Source: a virus. From it: DNA of 25,599 nucleotides. The stretch covers positions 1 through 25,599 of IMG/VR virus record IMGVR_UViG_3300007640_000213, one strand, 5' to 3'. This document shows positions 1 through 8,587 of the stretch, piece by piece. The notes beneath the pieces were generated by a model, which had not been told where the DNA came from, did not search any database, and was given only the letters and a program-made list of their open reading frames with translations. Made by a program: the position numbers and the translations under genes. Positions within the stretch are counted from its first letter, which is position 1, and each line of letters opens with the position of its first letter.

Positions 1-469
1 GGTACAGAGACTGTGCAAAATTATTAGCGGCTGTATTAGACGCCAAAGAAGATTGACCTGTAGACGATAACGCATTACTCATAAGTTTTGGATCAGCGGC
101 ATTCTTTAACCCAAATCCAAATCCTTTCGCGAGATTCGCGCCACCAAAAGCTCCTAGCCCTGCCGAAAGTCCTTTACCTAAATCACCTGATACAAGACCC
201 GTAAGTGCACCTGTACCAAGACCCAATAGCAAAGGGCTAAGCCCAGTTACCGGACCTAAAACAGCCCCAGCAATGGCCGGTAAGATGCTACTTAAAAACC
301 CCGCTTCGGGGAGTCCTGTATTTGGATTGACCGTTAACGAACCGCCATGGGCAAGTGCGATCTGCTGGAGTGAATCCACCTCATCCGGTGTCATATGCAC
401 CAGAGCAGTATCTTGATTGCGTCCTAAAGAAGCTATGCCAGAAGCAAGGGGGCTATATGGTGCATTCAT
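1..469 (-). CDS. Glycine/alanine-rich virion protein, ejection- or internal-type (3' end outside window)
   Basis: An open frame runs leftward from an ATG at 469 off the window edge, giving 156 residues with no stop, so the gene is partial. Residues about 25-60 are soluble (MTPDEVDSLQQIALAHGG, then NPNTGLPEAGFL). They are followed by a long Gly/Ala/Leu-rich hydrophobic stretch (residues about 58-115) without charged residues over long runs, which resembles the membrane-active segment of phage DNA-ejection or tail-lumen proteins. The gene lies at the distal end of the tail genes and follows the 161-aa protein after 5 bases. I recall similar proteins in uncultured marine phages as structural, but no enzymatic motif is visible. 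Alternatives are a short tape-measure-like protein or an internal virion protein. Confidence 0.7.
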   Translation of the reverse strand, partial: MNAPYSPLASGIASLGRNQDTALVHMTPDEVDSLQQIALAHGGSLTVNPNTGLPEAGFLSSILPAIAGAVLGPVTGLSPLLLGLGTGALTGLVSGDLGKGLSAGLGAFGGANLAKGFGFGLKNAADPKLMSNALSSTGQSSLASNTAANNFAQSLY

Positions 470-474
470 ACTCG

Positions 475-960
475 TTACCCTTTAGTTGACAGTACGACCC
501 ATCGACCGTCAATGACCGAATATATCAAAATTGCAACGCCAGAACCAGAAGAAGTCCAGTCTGCGCCGCCGTTAGTTATGATCCTGTTATCCGCGTCGCT
601 ACTCGCGCTTTGGTTAGATAACGTCATGTTCTGAGAGGTTGAATTGAAAAGTATCTTGATTTCACCGTTGACCCCTTTGTAAATCCCCGTAAAGGTGAAA
701 GCTGCTGTGGGTCCGCTGATGTGCACAAAAGAACTTTGTCTAGTGAAAGATACGTTGTTTGTCGTTCCATTAGTTGCGGTATACGACCCTATAGGCATCT
801 TAAGGAAGGCGGAGGTTAAGCTATCTACGGTGATAGGCGCCTTAGAATCTGCTTGCCTGAAATACCTATTAATCGTACCTATCAACGAAGTGAAATACTC
901 CTTGTTGTATAGGTTAGGAGGGAAGGGGAGTACGGGAGCTGTGTAACTATCGAACGCCAT
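475..960 (-). CDS. Hypothetical tail-associated protein, 161 aa
   Basis: I do not recognise a named family. The N-terminus (residues 1-45) has a short helical segment (NLYNKEYFTSLIGTINRYF). It is followed by a Ser/Thr/Asn-rich, probably beta-sandwich C-terminal domain (about 50-161) ending in a WVVLSTKG strand. A short helix plus a beta head is common in small phage tail-tip or fibre-base proteins. The start has a purine-rich AAGGAAAG about 7 bases upstream, inside the end of the 628-aa tail gene. The gene sits between two tail proteins, so a virion role is inferred from position only. Confidence 0.65.
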   Translation of the reverse strand: MAFDSYTAPVLPFPPNLYNKEYFTSLIGTINRYFRQADSKAPITVDSLTSAFLKMPIGSYTATNGTTNNVSFTRQSSFVHISGPTAAFTFTGIYKGVNGEIKILFNSTSQNMTLSNQSASSDADNRIITNGGADWTSSGSGVAILIYSVIDGRWVVLSTKG

Positions 961-962
961 AA

Positions 963-2849
963 TTATGCTTTCCTTCCATCTTCTCGTCCTTCAATACGGG
1001 GGATACCTAAACGCCACATCACACCAGTTTTATCGTAAGACGACACTGTAATACCTATCTGCCGCGCCCGTGCGCGTACAAAAACTTGCTCTGTGTATCG
1101 TTCTATAGGAGATACGGCACTACGTTGTACAGGTACTTCAAAATCCTGCCCTTCCGCATTCTGTGCTTGATAGTTAGCGCCCGGGAAGTTCCTTGGTTCT
1201 AACGTAAAATACACTATAGGGTTAGAACCACTAATAGACCCCTTGAAATCTATATCTGGTATAAGTTTCCGTATGAGCATGTATTTATCGCCATTGTCGA
1301 TACTCATATCGGAAGAAGTTATAGTCGCAGTAAATGCCACACCATCTGCATCCGTACCCACCTCTTGATTGTATACATATTTAGTGTGGCAAGAAGCCGC
1401 TTGAGGATATTGTCTCAGAGGAGAGTCTATCCAAGCGCTCCTGTCTAGACCTTCTGTGCAATCTCCATAAGACCAACTACCGTCTTCATAGTTATAAATA
1501 ACATATTTATCAATTACTTCGCTTCCAGAAGAGCAATAGAACCACCATATTTCGTAGTAATTTTCGTTTATTCCAGCGAAAAATTGGTCTGATTGGTCGA
1601 AGTTTAAATCATCAAATACATGCCTTAAAAGCGTACATGCTAAAGTTTCTACACGCCCATTATAGATATAGAATTTATCATGCCCCATCCAATAAGCTGA
1701 ATTTTTTACGACCGCTACAGTATTAGGCGCAAGAAGAGATATACTCGGTGATAATTCTGTAATAGAAAATACATCAATAGTTCCTGTAAATTGTAAAGAA
1801 CTTATTGATGATTCTGTCCAAACTAAAATTTCTTGGTATGTTTGAGCAGCTGTAATAATCGCAGACCCATTACTTACTCTAAGATATCCAGCTGTAGTAA
1901 GATCATTTATTGTCCAATTTGTAATGTCTGATTGATTAGACCAACGAATCAATAGAGGATCTTTATCTCCTCCCCCATACGGAGTACATCCAAAAGCTAG
2001 GAGATGACCATTTTCTTGCGCCATCAAAATCTGAGTAACTTCCTCTGGTACATCCGTAGCACCGGGTTGATTTTTAAGGTATACACCTCTTGTATTCAAA
2101 GCTGAAGTGTATTCCCAAATAAATATATCCCCAAAGCGCTGATTAAACAGTAAATCAGAATAATATTTTTGAAAATGATACAGCATTAGGGGGAAATAAA
2201 TACCTGATGTTGAAGCGTAACCCCAACCACCAGCCCCCCATGTATCCGTACCCCAACCAAAACCTTGTGTGTTTGTTTCATACCCGATATTGAGTTGAAA
2301 CGCTGCTGTAATAGCAGTGCCTCCTCCCGCTGCAACAACTGATGTTGAGGCTGTCGTTACAGTAATCGTAAAAGCATTAGCGCTAATGATGCTGGAAATT
2401 TTATGTTCAGTATTTAATTCGTCAGCGGGTACGCCCCCGACTGCTGTAGCGCCACTGAACGTAACGTAATCTCCATTAACAGCCCCATGCGCTGTGATGT
2501 TAACTCTGACTGTGGTTGTAGACCCATCTGTTTGGAAACAGTTATCTGTATCAGTGGATACAAAAGTTTGACGTATTGGGGTGATATCGTATAACGCGCT
2601 GGCAGCTTCTACATAAATCTTTTCGTTGGTGCCTAACGCCATGTAATTATTGGCGCCTTCAGGAACCCAAATGAAAAGTGATCTACAACATCCAACAAAC
2701 ACATCGACTGTTGCTTTTGTCCACCCCCCTATTTTTTGAGGGTATCCAGAAAAAAACCGTACTTTATTAGCTTCGTACCAACCACCTTCATTGGCGTAAT
2801 TGGTAACGTCTCTATTGATACCGGGTTTTAATTCTAACTTAGTAAGCAT
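963..2849 (-). CDS. Large tail protein, 628 aa (putative tail hub/nozzle-type structural protein)
   Basis: The protein starts with a segment (LELKPGINRDVTNYANEGGWYEANKVRF split over residues 5-32) that I associate with conserved podovirus-like tail proteins of marine phages. Residues about 119-178 form a small beta domain with HGAVNGDYVTFSGA and TITVTTAS, resembling the FCCH-type beta repeat found in phage tail proteins. The rest is rich in aromatic and Asn/Gly residues and looks like a beta-propeller or nozzle fold. Such proteins are often annotated as phage stabilisation or tail tubular proteins; here that is inference from size, composition and place between endolysin and ejection-type genes. 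There is no peptidase or hydrolase motif that I can see. Confidence 0.7.
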   Translation of the reverse strand: MLTKLELKPGINRDVTNYANEGGWYEANKVRFFSGYPQKIGGWTKATVDVFVGCCRSLFIWVPEGANNYMALGTNEKIYVEAASALYDITPIRQTFVSTDTDNCFQTDGSTTTVRVNITAHGAVNGDYVTFSGATAVGGVPADELNTEHKISSIISANAFTITVTTASTSVVAAGGGTAITAAFQLNIGYETNTQGFGWGTDTWGAGGWGYASTSGIYFPLMLYHFQKYYSDLLFNQRFGDIFIWEYTSALNTRGVYLKNQPGATDVPEEVTQILMAQENGHLLAFGCTPYGGGDKDPLLIRWSNQSDITNWTINDLTTAGYLRVSNGSAIITAAQTYQEILVWTESSISSLQFTGTIDVFSITELSPSISLLAPNTVAVVKNSAYWMGHDKFYIYNGRVETLACTLLRHVFDDLNFDQSDQFFAGINENYYEIWWFYCSSGSEVIDKYVIYNYEDGSWSYGDCTEGLDRSAWIDSPLRQYPQAASCHTKYVYNQEVGTDADGVAFTATITSSDMSIDNGDKYMLIRKLIPDIDFKGSISGSNPIVYFTLEPRNFPGANYQAQNAEGQDFEVPVQRSAVSPIERYTEQVFVRARARQIGITVSSYDKTGVMWRLGIPRIEGREDGRKA

Positions 2850-2858
2850 AATACTTAC

Positions 2859-3326
2859 CTATACATTAATTAAATTTGTAGCTATTCTCTTAGACCAACC
2901 CCTACCAAAATTTGAAAACGTAGGTAGGTTAGTCATAAATCGAAGTCTTATGCCGTTGTATACCCCATTTATCTTGTATGGGTTTGTGTATATAGCCGCA
3001 TTCAAAGTAACAGGACCAATCACTCCGTCATCCCTAACTTTTACAGTTTGTTGTAGCCACTTGATTGCTCGCGTTACCCCCGAATTGACCGCCGCATCAA
3101 ATATAGAAAACCGTACTTCATCAGGCAGTTTATCAGCTTCTATAGCATCCCAGTAATCTTTTTTGTAGATAGCTTGCGCCTGTTCTATAGTCAGGTTAGC
3201 GATATCGACATCTGGGTACGCTCTTTTGGAAATCCCGAATTTAGTCTCCCCACCGGGATCTGCTGGGTCATTGACGTACCCACCTTCATGGCCGATAAGA
3301 ATTGAGAACGCTGTATTGAAATCCAT
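2859..3326 (-). CDS. Endolysin, GH108-type N-acetylmuramidase with peptidoglycan-binding C-terminus
   Basis: The 155-aa protein cleaves the glycan backbone of host peptidoglycan at the end of infection. The GH108 signature is clear: IGHEGGYVNDPADPGG at residues 11-26, with Glu14 as the expected catalytic acid, followed by TKFGIS. The C-terminal half contains the predicted binding-domain motif around residues 80-105 (FDAAVNSG, WLQQTVKV, DGVIGPVT). There is no signal peptide or signal-anchor helix, so release should depend on a holin. The ATG overlaps the stop of the upstream 3-TM holin gene by one base (TAATG), giving a classic holin-endolysin pair. Length is normal for the family. Confidence 0.93.
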   Translation of the reverse strand: MDFNTAFSILIGHEGGYVNDPADPGGETKFGISKRAYPDVDIANLTIEQAQAIYKKDYWDAIEADKLPDEVRFSIFDAAVNSGVTRAIKWLQQTVKVRDDGVIGPVTLNAAIYTNPYKINGVYNGIRLRFMTNLPTFSNFGRGWSKRIATNLINV

Positions 3327-3745
3327 TAGTTTCTTGCAACACCTTTCATTTTTTCGGCTGTACGCATACCACCAAGTCCTAACATTCCCAAAAGAACTAC
3401 AAGTAAGTCACCAACTTCTACTTGAGGTATTACAACGGTACTCCCCGTCATCAGGATAGCCCAATCACAAAGAGGCCGACCTATGTAGTGCCAGCCCAAT
3501 GCAGCAGCGCATATCCAGCCAGTAGCAGGGCGCCAACCAGAAACAAAGACATTAGATGATGCGGCTTCAATTTTGTTAACCTCAGTCTGCATCCTAGCTG
3601 CTTCTAACGCGGCGTCAATCTCTTTGAATCCGCCCTCTTGTCTGAGCTTTTCTAATTCGAGCGCAGCTTGTGCTTTCTGGGCAGGATCAGGCCATGCTCT
3701 GTCTATAACTTTTCCAACAACGCCAGCTATTGCATCCCCTATCAT
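3326..3745 (-). CDS. Holin, 3-TM family related to gene-transfer-agent holins
   Basis: The 139-aa protein begins with an amphipathic region (IAGVVGKVIDRAWPDP, then a charged helix to about residue 60). A hydrophobic region follows with the family hallmark VSGWRPATGWICA at about 68-80, then a second hydrophobic stretch (about 105-125) and a short basic tail. This matches the 3-TM GTA_holin_3TM family (PF11351, recalled). It would form lesions in the inner membrane to let the GH108 endolysin reach the wall. The direct coupling to the endolysin supports the call. A second multi-TM protein at 24.4-24.9 kb is a competing or accessory holin candidate. Confidence 0.85.
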   Translation of the reverse strand: MIGDAIAGVVGKVIDRAWPDPAQKAQAALELEKLRQEGGFKEIDAALEAARMQTEVNKIEAASSNVFVSGWRPATGWICAAALGWHYIGRPLCDWAILMTGSTVVIPQVEVGDLLVVLLGMLGLGGMRTAEKMKGVARN

Positions 3746-3747
3746 AA

Positions 3748-4299
3748 CTACCCCCTCGGAAGTTCATGTATCCTTGTTATATATTCTCTATTAGGATTAT
3801 CTGAATCTGGATTATGATCTGTATAGGGTACCTCTGTACTCTTCCATCCAGATATATCGGGGTGTATCACATGCCCGTATTGATACATAGAAGTATCTTT
3901 GGCAAAAGTTCCATATACTAGATACATGCCATTAGATGTTATATTATCTCCTAACGATTTAAACATCTCTTTATCATACATATAACTAGCCGAATTATTC
4001 TTATCGTCTCTAGGCATTACATACAACCATGAGCCTGAAGGTCCGCTTTCACCTTCTCTAGTAGATTTAGCAAATACATTTATCATTAACAAATAATCTA
4101 AATCATCATCTCTATACGTACCGCATATTACAATTTCATCTGCGGGAGTATTCTTTAAATTATTTTTCCATGTCACAGGATCAAATTTCATTGACATTCT
4201 TTGCCCTATATAGACGTCATCGGCTCTTGCGTTATATAGTTCTTGTAATAAGTCGTTATCTAAATCATCTATATTTAAATTTTTAGTTATATACCCCAT
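3748..4299 (-). CDS. Hypothetical protein, 183 aa, between tail fibre and holin
   Basis: No family is recognised. The protein is acidic in its first 30 residues (NIDDLDNDLLQELY) and then mixed alpha/beta, with repeated strands (DEIVICGTYRDDDLDYLLMI; SGSWLYVMPR; GMYLVYGTF). The pattern faintly resembles an N-acetyltransferase-like or chaperone fold, but no acetyl-CoA loop (Q/RxxGxG/A) is present. It lies downstream of the fibre genes and just before the lysis pair, a place where phages often put tail-fibre assembly chaperones or host-takeover genes. The start is preceded by a G-rich ribosome-binding site (GGGGTGGG). Confidence 0.6.
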   Translation of the reverse strand: MGYITKNLNIDDLDNDLLQELYNARADDVYIGQRMSMKFDPVTWKNNLKNTPADEIVICGTYRDDDLDYLLMINVFAKSTREGESGPSGSWLYVMPRDDKNNSASYMYDKEMFKSLGDNITSNGMYLVYGTFAKDTSMYQYGHVIHPDISGWKSTEVPYTDHNPDSDNPNREYITRIHELPRG

Positions 4300-4308
4300 A
4301 TCCCACCC

Positions 4309-4890
4309 CTAAGAATCATATAGGTAAAAAACATCGCTACCGCCAGCAAAAGGACTATTACCAGTTATACTCCATCCAGAATAGTTAGTGTTATATGCTG
4401 CAAAAGTCATGCTAGTTCTATAGTAACTATTTCCGTTTATGACAAAACGATACCATCCACTGTTTGAAGTTGAGTCAGTTACAAAAAATACCTTATTAGA
4501 AGTTACCGTCGTATTATCATTGGCGTATAATCTTTGATGCCAAATTCCTCTCACACGTAAATTACTAAGAAAATCTATGGTGTAGTCACTCATAGACCCG
4601 CCGTAGTAACTACCAAGAACAGAAGATTTGTAACCTGTATAGGTATCATTGGATTTAAAGCCGCCCCATGTAGCATTGTTTATAGTAGGAGACCAAACTT
4701 GTTGATTAGTGCCGCCGTAATAATAACTAAAATACACCGTTCCTGAAGTAGGAATACTATTATTGACAGATGTATTAGGTACGTAACTTCCCCCTCTATA
4801 GTAATTACTTATGTATATATTAGATGAACTTCCCCCAAATTCATTTTTTATATCATTAAGAGATATTTGACCATTAGTAGGTAAGGCCAT
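4309..4890 (-). CDS. Tail fibre / adhesin-like protein, 193 aa
   Basis: The N-terminal 60 residues carry a pattern I know from marine phage fibre and tail-tip proteins: QISLNDIKNEFGG, then ISNYYRGG, then IPTSGTVYFSYYYGG. The remainder is very rich in Ser, Asn, Tyr and Gly (for example YTGYKSSVLGSYYGGSMSDY) and has almost no long hydrophobic segment. This suggests a beta-structured, surface-exposed receptor-binding domain. It follows the S74 tail fibre within 5 bases and has an AGAGGT ribosome-binding site. The receptor cannot be guessed. It may act as the distal tip or a second adhesin alongside the 537-aa fibre. Confidence 0.7.
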   Translation of the reverse strand: MALPTNGQISLNDIKNEFGGSSSNIYISNYYRGGSYVPNTSVNNSIPTSGTVYFSYYYGGTNQQVWSPTINNATWGGFKSNDTYTGYKSSVLGSYYGGSMSDYTIDFLSNLRVRGIWHQRLYANDNTTVTSNKVFFVTDSTSNSGWYRFVINGNSYYRTSMTFAAYNTNYSGWSITGNSPFAGGSDVFYLYDS

Positions 4891-4894
4891 TTGT

Positions 4895-6508
4895 TTATAC
4901 CTCTGGGTCTAAAGGAGGTTCATTAGAAGAACTAGCAGTTACATAAGTATCTACTAAAAATCTTAGTTCTTGTTTAAGCATTGTAACTTCTGAACTAAGC
5001 TCTTTAATGCCTTCTATCAATAATGGAACTAATTTAGCATAATCGACTGTTTTATAGTCTTTTCCTGATTCTGATACAATCGTACCATCTTCAAGAGTTT
5101 TCATATCAAACGGAGCTAAACCGACAACTTCAGGTAATACAGCTTCTACTTCTTGCGCGGATACACCTAATTGTTTCTTAGTATCTGTATACCCTTTAGA
5201 TTTAGCTAAATCGTTATTCTCAAAATAAAACCCATTTAACTTAGATATTTTTTCTAATGGGTCAGGTATATTTCCTAAATTAGTTTTTAATCGTTCGTCT
5301 GAATAATACGCAACTATATTTCCTGTAGAAGCTATTGTGTTTGATACATGTAAAGCCTTATTATTATACACTCTGACCCAAGTGGTATCTGACATATGTA
5401 CACCACCTCCATAGGTCTGACTATACCAACCCCCTTGACCGTAAGACCTAAACCAGTCAGAAGTGTATACTGCCCCTGTAGCTGTTACGGATCCTCCAGC
5501 TGTTATGTTTACTCCAGCTGCTATGTTTACTCCGGCTGTTATGGTTCCTGTGGTGTACTGACTTCCAGCAACATCTAAATTACCAGTACTATATACATAT
5601 CCCGCGGTTAACTGTCCTCCAGCTGTTATGTTTCCAGTTGCAGTAAAACCTCCAGTGGAGGGAGAAAAAGTAAATTGAGTAACATAAGAACTATTTCGTA
5701 TGTAAAAATTATTATTATTTTCTATTTCAAAATAAGTATAAGTGCCATCGGTAATTAGTCTACTTGCAGTCCCAAATTTAATATTTATATAGTTATTAAG
5801 AACTAAATCTCCGTTGGTTTTAGTAGTTGTTGTGTCGGTTCTAAGGAATTGGGTAGAGTCAGTTCCGTCTAATAAATAAGCATCTACATTGGTAAGTTGA
5901 GAACCGTTTCCAGCAAAAGCAGCTGCTGTTACTCCTCCACTGAATGATGCGGTAGCTCCACCAACATTACTGGTCGCTGTTAGATTTGCGGCGGTTACGT
6001 TACCTGAAAAACTTCCAGTAGTAGCGGAAACTTCTGTTAATTGCGCTTTATCATAAGCTGCATATACGTATGAAGTAGTTCCTCCTCCGGTACAATATAG
6101 GTATATATCTTTCCCATTGTTGGACACTAAATCCCTAGACGCATTATACGTACCTTGGAAAAAATAAACATTCCTATTAGCTGATAACCTATTTCTTATT
6201 AAATACCAACCCCTAAAATCATTAGGTTCTATCTGAATATAACCATCCCCACCTATATCTCCAGCGTCAATTATGTTTAATATTCTGTAATTACCATCTG
6301 CTTGGTTAGCAGATCCGCCAGCCCTATCTGCAACTGTTAATTGATATGCGGTTCCAGACGTTAAATTTGATCCGCTTATAGTGACATCTATAACACCTAC
6401 AATAGATGTGTCAAAAAATTGATAATTAAAGTTAGTGATATCCCCCCAAGTACCAGACTCCGTACCCGTGGTTATTAACTCGACCCCTAAATTAGAATAA
6501 GTAGCCAT
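4895..6508 (-). CDS. Trimeric tail fibre with C-terminal S74 self-cleaving chaperone
   Basis: The 537-aa protein has three parts. The N-terminal attachment-type domain (about 1-125) includes the phage fibre motif TGTESGTWGDITN. A long repetitive shaft (about 150-390) has many TGNITAGG-like strands and an AAAFAGNGSQLTNVDAYLLDG segment. The C-terminus is an intramolecular chaperone (about 400-537) of the S74/endosialidase type. The catalytic dyad is visible as SDERLK, with Ser403 and Lys408 in the spacing expected of the family. Cleavage before Ser403 would release about 135 residues after trimerisation. The end (residues about 488-515) is a coiled coil (IEGIKELSSEVTMLKQELRF). It lies between the repeat protein and the small adhesin, forming a receptor-binding cassette. 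Confidence 0.9.
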   Translation of the reverse strand: MATYSNLGVELITTGTESGTWGDITNFNYQFFDTSIVGVIDVTISGSNLTSGTAYQLTVADRAGGSANQADGNYRILNIIDAGDIGGDGYIQIEPNDFRGWYLIRNRLSANRNVYFFQGTYNASRDLVSNNGKDIYLYCTGGGTTSYVYAAYDKAQLTEVSATTGSFSGNVTAANLTATSNVGGATASFSGGVTAAAFAGNGSQLTNVDAYLLDGTDSTQFLRTDTTTTKTNGDLVLNNYINIKFGTASRLITDGTYTYFEIENNNNFYIRNSSYVTQFTFSPSTGGFTATGNITAGGQLTAGYVYSTGNLDVAGSQYTTGTITAGVNIAAGVNITAGGSVTATGAVYTSDWFRSYGQGGWYSQTYGGGVHMSDTTWVRVYNNKALHVSNTIASTGNIVAYYSDERLKTNLGNIPDPLEKISKLNGFYFENNDLAKSKGYTDTKKQLGVSAQEVEAVLPEVVGLAPFDMKTLEDGTIVSESGKDYKTVDYAKLVPLLIEGIKELSSEVTMLKQELRFLVDTYVTASSSNEPPLDPEV

Positions 6509-6520
6509 TTAATTTATCCT

Positions 6521-8587
6521 CTATGCAGCTATTTCAGACCAATTTGGAGTCTGAGCATCATCGACTTGAGTCCAACTGGAGGACTGTGAGTCATCTATAA
6601 GTACCCAATTCGGGATCTGGGAATCGTTAATTAACCCCCAAATAAGTACATTGCCTACTCTTCCAGTCGCGGCAACGCCTATAGGTACTATATTAGCAGT
6701 ACCGGTGACAGTTACACTACCAACAAGTCCTGTAGCTTGAAGTCCTGTTACATTAACAGGGATAACGACATCGCCAACTTGTCCTGTTGCAGATTCTCCA
6801 GTAACCGCAACATTAGCGGAGCCGGTAGCATCTACAGTCCCAACAAAGCCTTCCGCTTGATTACCGACTACAACCGCTGTTGTATTTATAAGTACATCAA
6901 CAGAACCAACCTGACCGGTAGCAGATTCACCTGTGACGTTAACCGTTTCACTGACTGTTACTGATACAGAACCAACCTGACCGGTAGCAGATTCACCCGT
7001 GACGGAGACTAGCGCGCTGCCCGTAACAGTTACGTTACCTACGTTTCCAGTAGCAGATTCACCCGTGACGGAGACCAGTGCACCGACCGTAACAGTTACG
7101 TTACCTACGTTTCCAGTAGCAGATTCCCCAGTAACGTCAACAATTTTGTCACCGACTTGTACTGTGACATTACCAACCTGCCCAGTAGCTGATTCACCCG
7201 TGACGGGGACAGTTATATCTGCTCCAGCTATGACAGTTACGCTACCTACGTTTCCAGTAGCTGATTCACCTGTGACGGAGACCAGTGCACCGCCCGTAGC
7301 TGTTACAGTTCCTACGTTTCCAGTGGCTGATTCACCCGTGACGGAGACTAAGGCTGTTCCGGTAGCTGTTACGGTTCCTACGTTTCCAGTAGCTGATTCA
7401 CCCGTGACGGAGACTAAGGCTGTTCCGGTAGCTGTTACGGTTCCTACGTTTCCAGTGGCTGATTCACCCGTGACAGAGACTAAGGTTATTCCGGTAGCTG
7501 TTACGGTTCCTACGTTTCCAGTAGCTGATTCACCCGTGACGGAGACTAAGGCTGTTCCGGTAGCTGTTACGGTTCCTACGTTTCCAGTAGCTGATTCACC
7601 AGTAACAGAAACAGTTACATTTGTTCCGCTAGTTTGGAACTCGTAGGCACCAAGAGACCACTCATGCCCAGCGGTGTCCCGGTTATAGCCGGTGATGTCG
7701 ATCGCAAACTCTGCAGTGCCCAAGTCCGCACCGGTGTATCGATAAATAATCGCACTGGTGTTAACGATGGTCAGATCGTTATTTGCTACGTCAGTCCACT
7801 CGTTCGCAACAGTGAGGTTGTCGAGGTCAGACGGGTTGCCGGTTGCATCAACCATCGACGCGCAGTTACTGATTGTGATGGGGTTGAACGCTTTGATGGT
7901 TCCATTAGGCGCGTTTAAGTTGCCAACTACGCAGTTGTAGGCTTTTTGTGTTGACGTGCTGCCGTCGATTCCTATGGCGTTACCATTGTCCGACGTGAGA
8001 TTTGCAACCGAGCAGTTAATGGCGCGTCTGTCCTGTCCGCCGCCGTTGAGGCTGATGCCCCGGACTGAATTTGAGCCGGTGTTGCGGATGTTGTAGATGA
8101 CGCTGTTATCGACTCGCGCCAGTTCAAGCACAGATATCGCTGATAGGGGGCCGCCATTCACTGAGCGCGTAATGTCGTGTATTAGCAGTCGCGACCAACG
8201 GTTGTTAGGTGTCCCATACGTGCCGCTGTTTAAACCAAACCTAGAGCCGCTCGAAAGATCGAACTCCAGCTTTTCTACCTTGTAATTGCTTGTATCGGGG
8301 TTAAGAGTCCAGTAGTTATCCGTAGCGCTAGTCGTCAAAGTGAACGTACAACCCGCGCCCGCGACGCCACCGTGGTCGTCAGCCGCAGTGATAGTCAAGC
8401 TAGTAAATGAGGCGGTGCTGCCCAAGTCCAGCGTCTCATTTACGAAGTCGCCACCGTCGTTGTAGCACTCAAGAATATGATCGGTGCCGGCGAAGGTGTC
8501 GTTCTCCGCGTCAGCTTCCCACGTTGATATAGCGCCGTAATCGAAGGCGTTCCCCGGATTGCCGTATGCGTAGGTGTAGGTAGCCAT
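6521..8587 (-). CDS. Repeat-rich tail/receptor-binding protein, 688 aa
   Basis: Residues 1-320 look like a right-handed beta-helix domain: Asn/Ser-rich turns such as NCSVANLTSDNGNAIGI, ending with GYNRDTAGHEWSLGAYEF, a terminal pattern typical of choice-of-anchor beta-helix proteins. Residues about 323-651 consist of about 15 copies of a roughly 22-residue beta repeat with core VTGESATGNVG; 12 copies keep VTGESATG exactly. The last 37 residues have three short tryptophan motifs (INDSQIPNW, IDDSQSSSW, VDDAQTPNW). The gene start overlaps the stop of the 272-aa gene (TGATG). The role, adhesion to host surface or a fibre stalk, is inferred. DNA for the N-terminal domain is much more GC-rich than the repeats, suggesting domain exchange. 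Confidence 0.82.
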   Translation of the reverse strand: MATYTYAYGNPGNAFDYGAISTWEADAENDTFAGTDHILECYNDGGDFVNETLDLGSTASFTSLTITAADDHGGVAGAGCTFTLTTSATDNYWTLNPDTSNYKVEKLEFDLSSGSRFGLNSGTYGTPNNRWSRLLIHDITRSVNGGPLSAISVLELARVDNSVIYNIRNTGSNSVRGISLNGGGQDRRAINCSVANLTSDNGNAIGIDGSTSTQKAYNCVVGNLNAPNGTIKAFNPITISNCASMVDATGNPSDLDNLTVANEWTDVANNDLTIVNTSAIIYRYTGADLGTAEFAIDITGYNRDTAGHEWSLGAYEFQTSGTNVTVSVTGESATGNVGTVTATGTALVSVTGESATGNVGTVTATGITLVSVTGESATGNVGTVTATGTALVSVTGESATGNVGTVTATGTALVSVTGESATGNVGTVTATGGALVSVTGESATGNVGSVTVIAGADITVPVTGESATGQVGNVTVQVGDKIVDVTGESATGNVGNVTVTVGALVSVTGESATGNVGNVTVTGSALVSVTGESATGQVGSVSVTVSETVNVTGESATGQVGSVDVLINTTAVVVGNQAEGFVGTVDATGSANVAVTGESATGQVGDVVIPVNVTGLQATGLVGSVTVTGTANIVPIGVAATGRVGNVLIWGLINDSQIPNWVLIDDSQSSSWTQVDDAQTPNWSEIAA
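6635..7621 (-). repeat. In-gene tandem repeat array, about 66-bp period
   Basis: About 15 units encode the 22-residue beta repeat of the 688-aa tail protein. Units between about 7260 and 7621 are nearly identical at DNA level (a 66-base period such as the recurring gtttccagtagctgattcac), while those below about 7000 have diverged. This gradient suggests recent expansion at the N-terminal side of the array. The repeats also hold long antisense frames open. Confidence 0.9.

Noticed and set aside
6635-7621. CRISPR-like array
   Set aside because: The units are contiguous, coding, and 66 bp long without unique spacers.
6999-7646. 215-aa plus-strand frame made of repeated ADSPVTET units
   Set aside because: It is the antisense of the 66-bp repeat array; the period is a multiple of three so a stop-free frame is copied in each unit. 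No fitting ribosome-binding site or flanking genes.
4895-8587. Diversity-generating retroelement target in the fibre genes
   Set aside because: No reverse transcriptase, template repeat or adenine-biased variable repeat is visible in the window.
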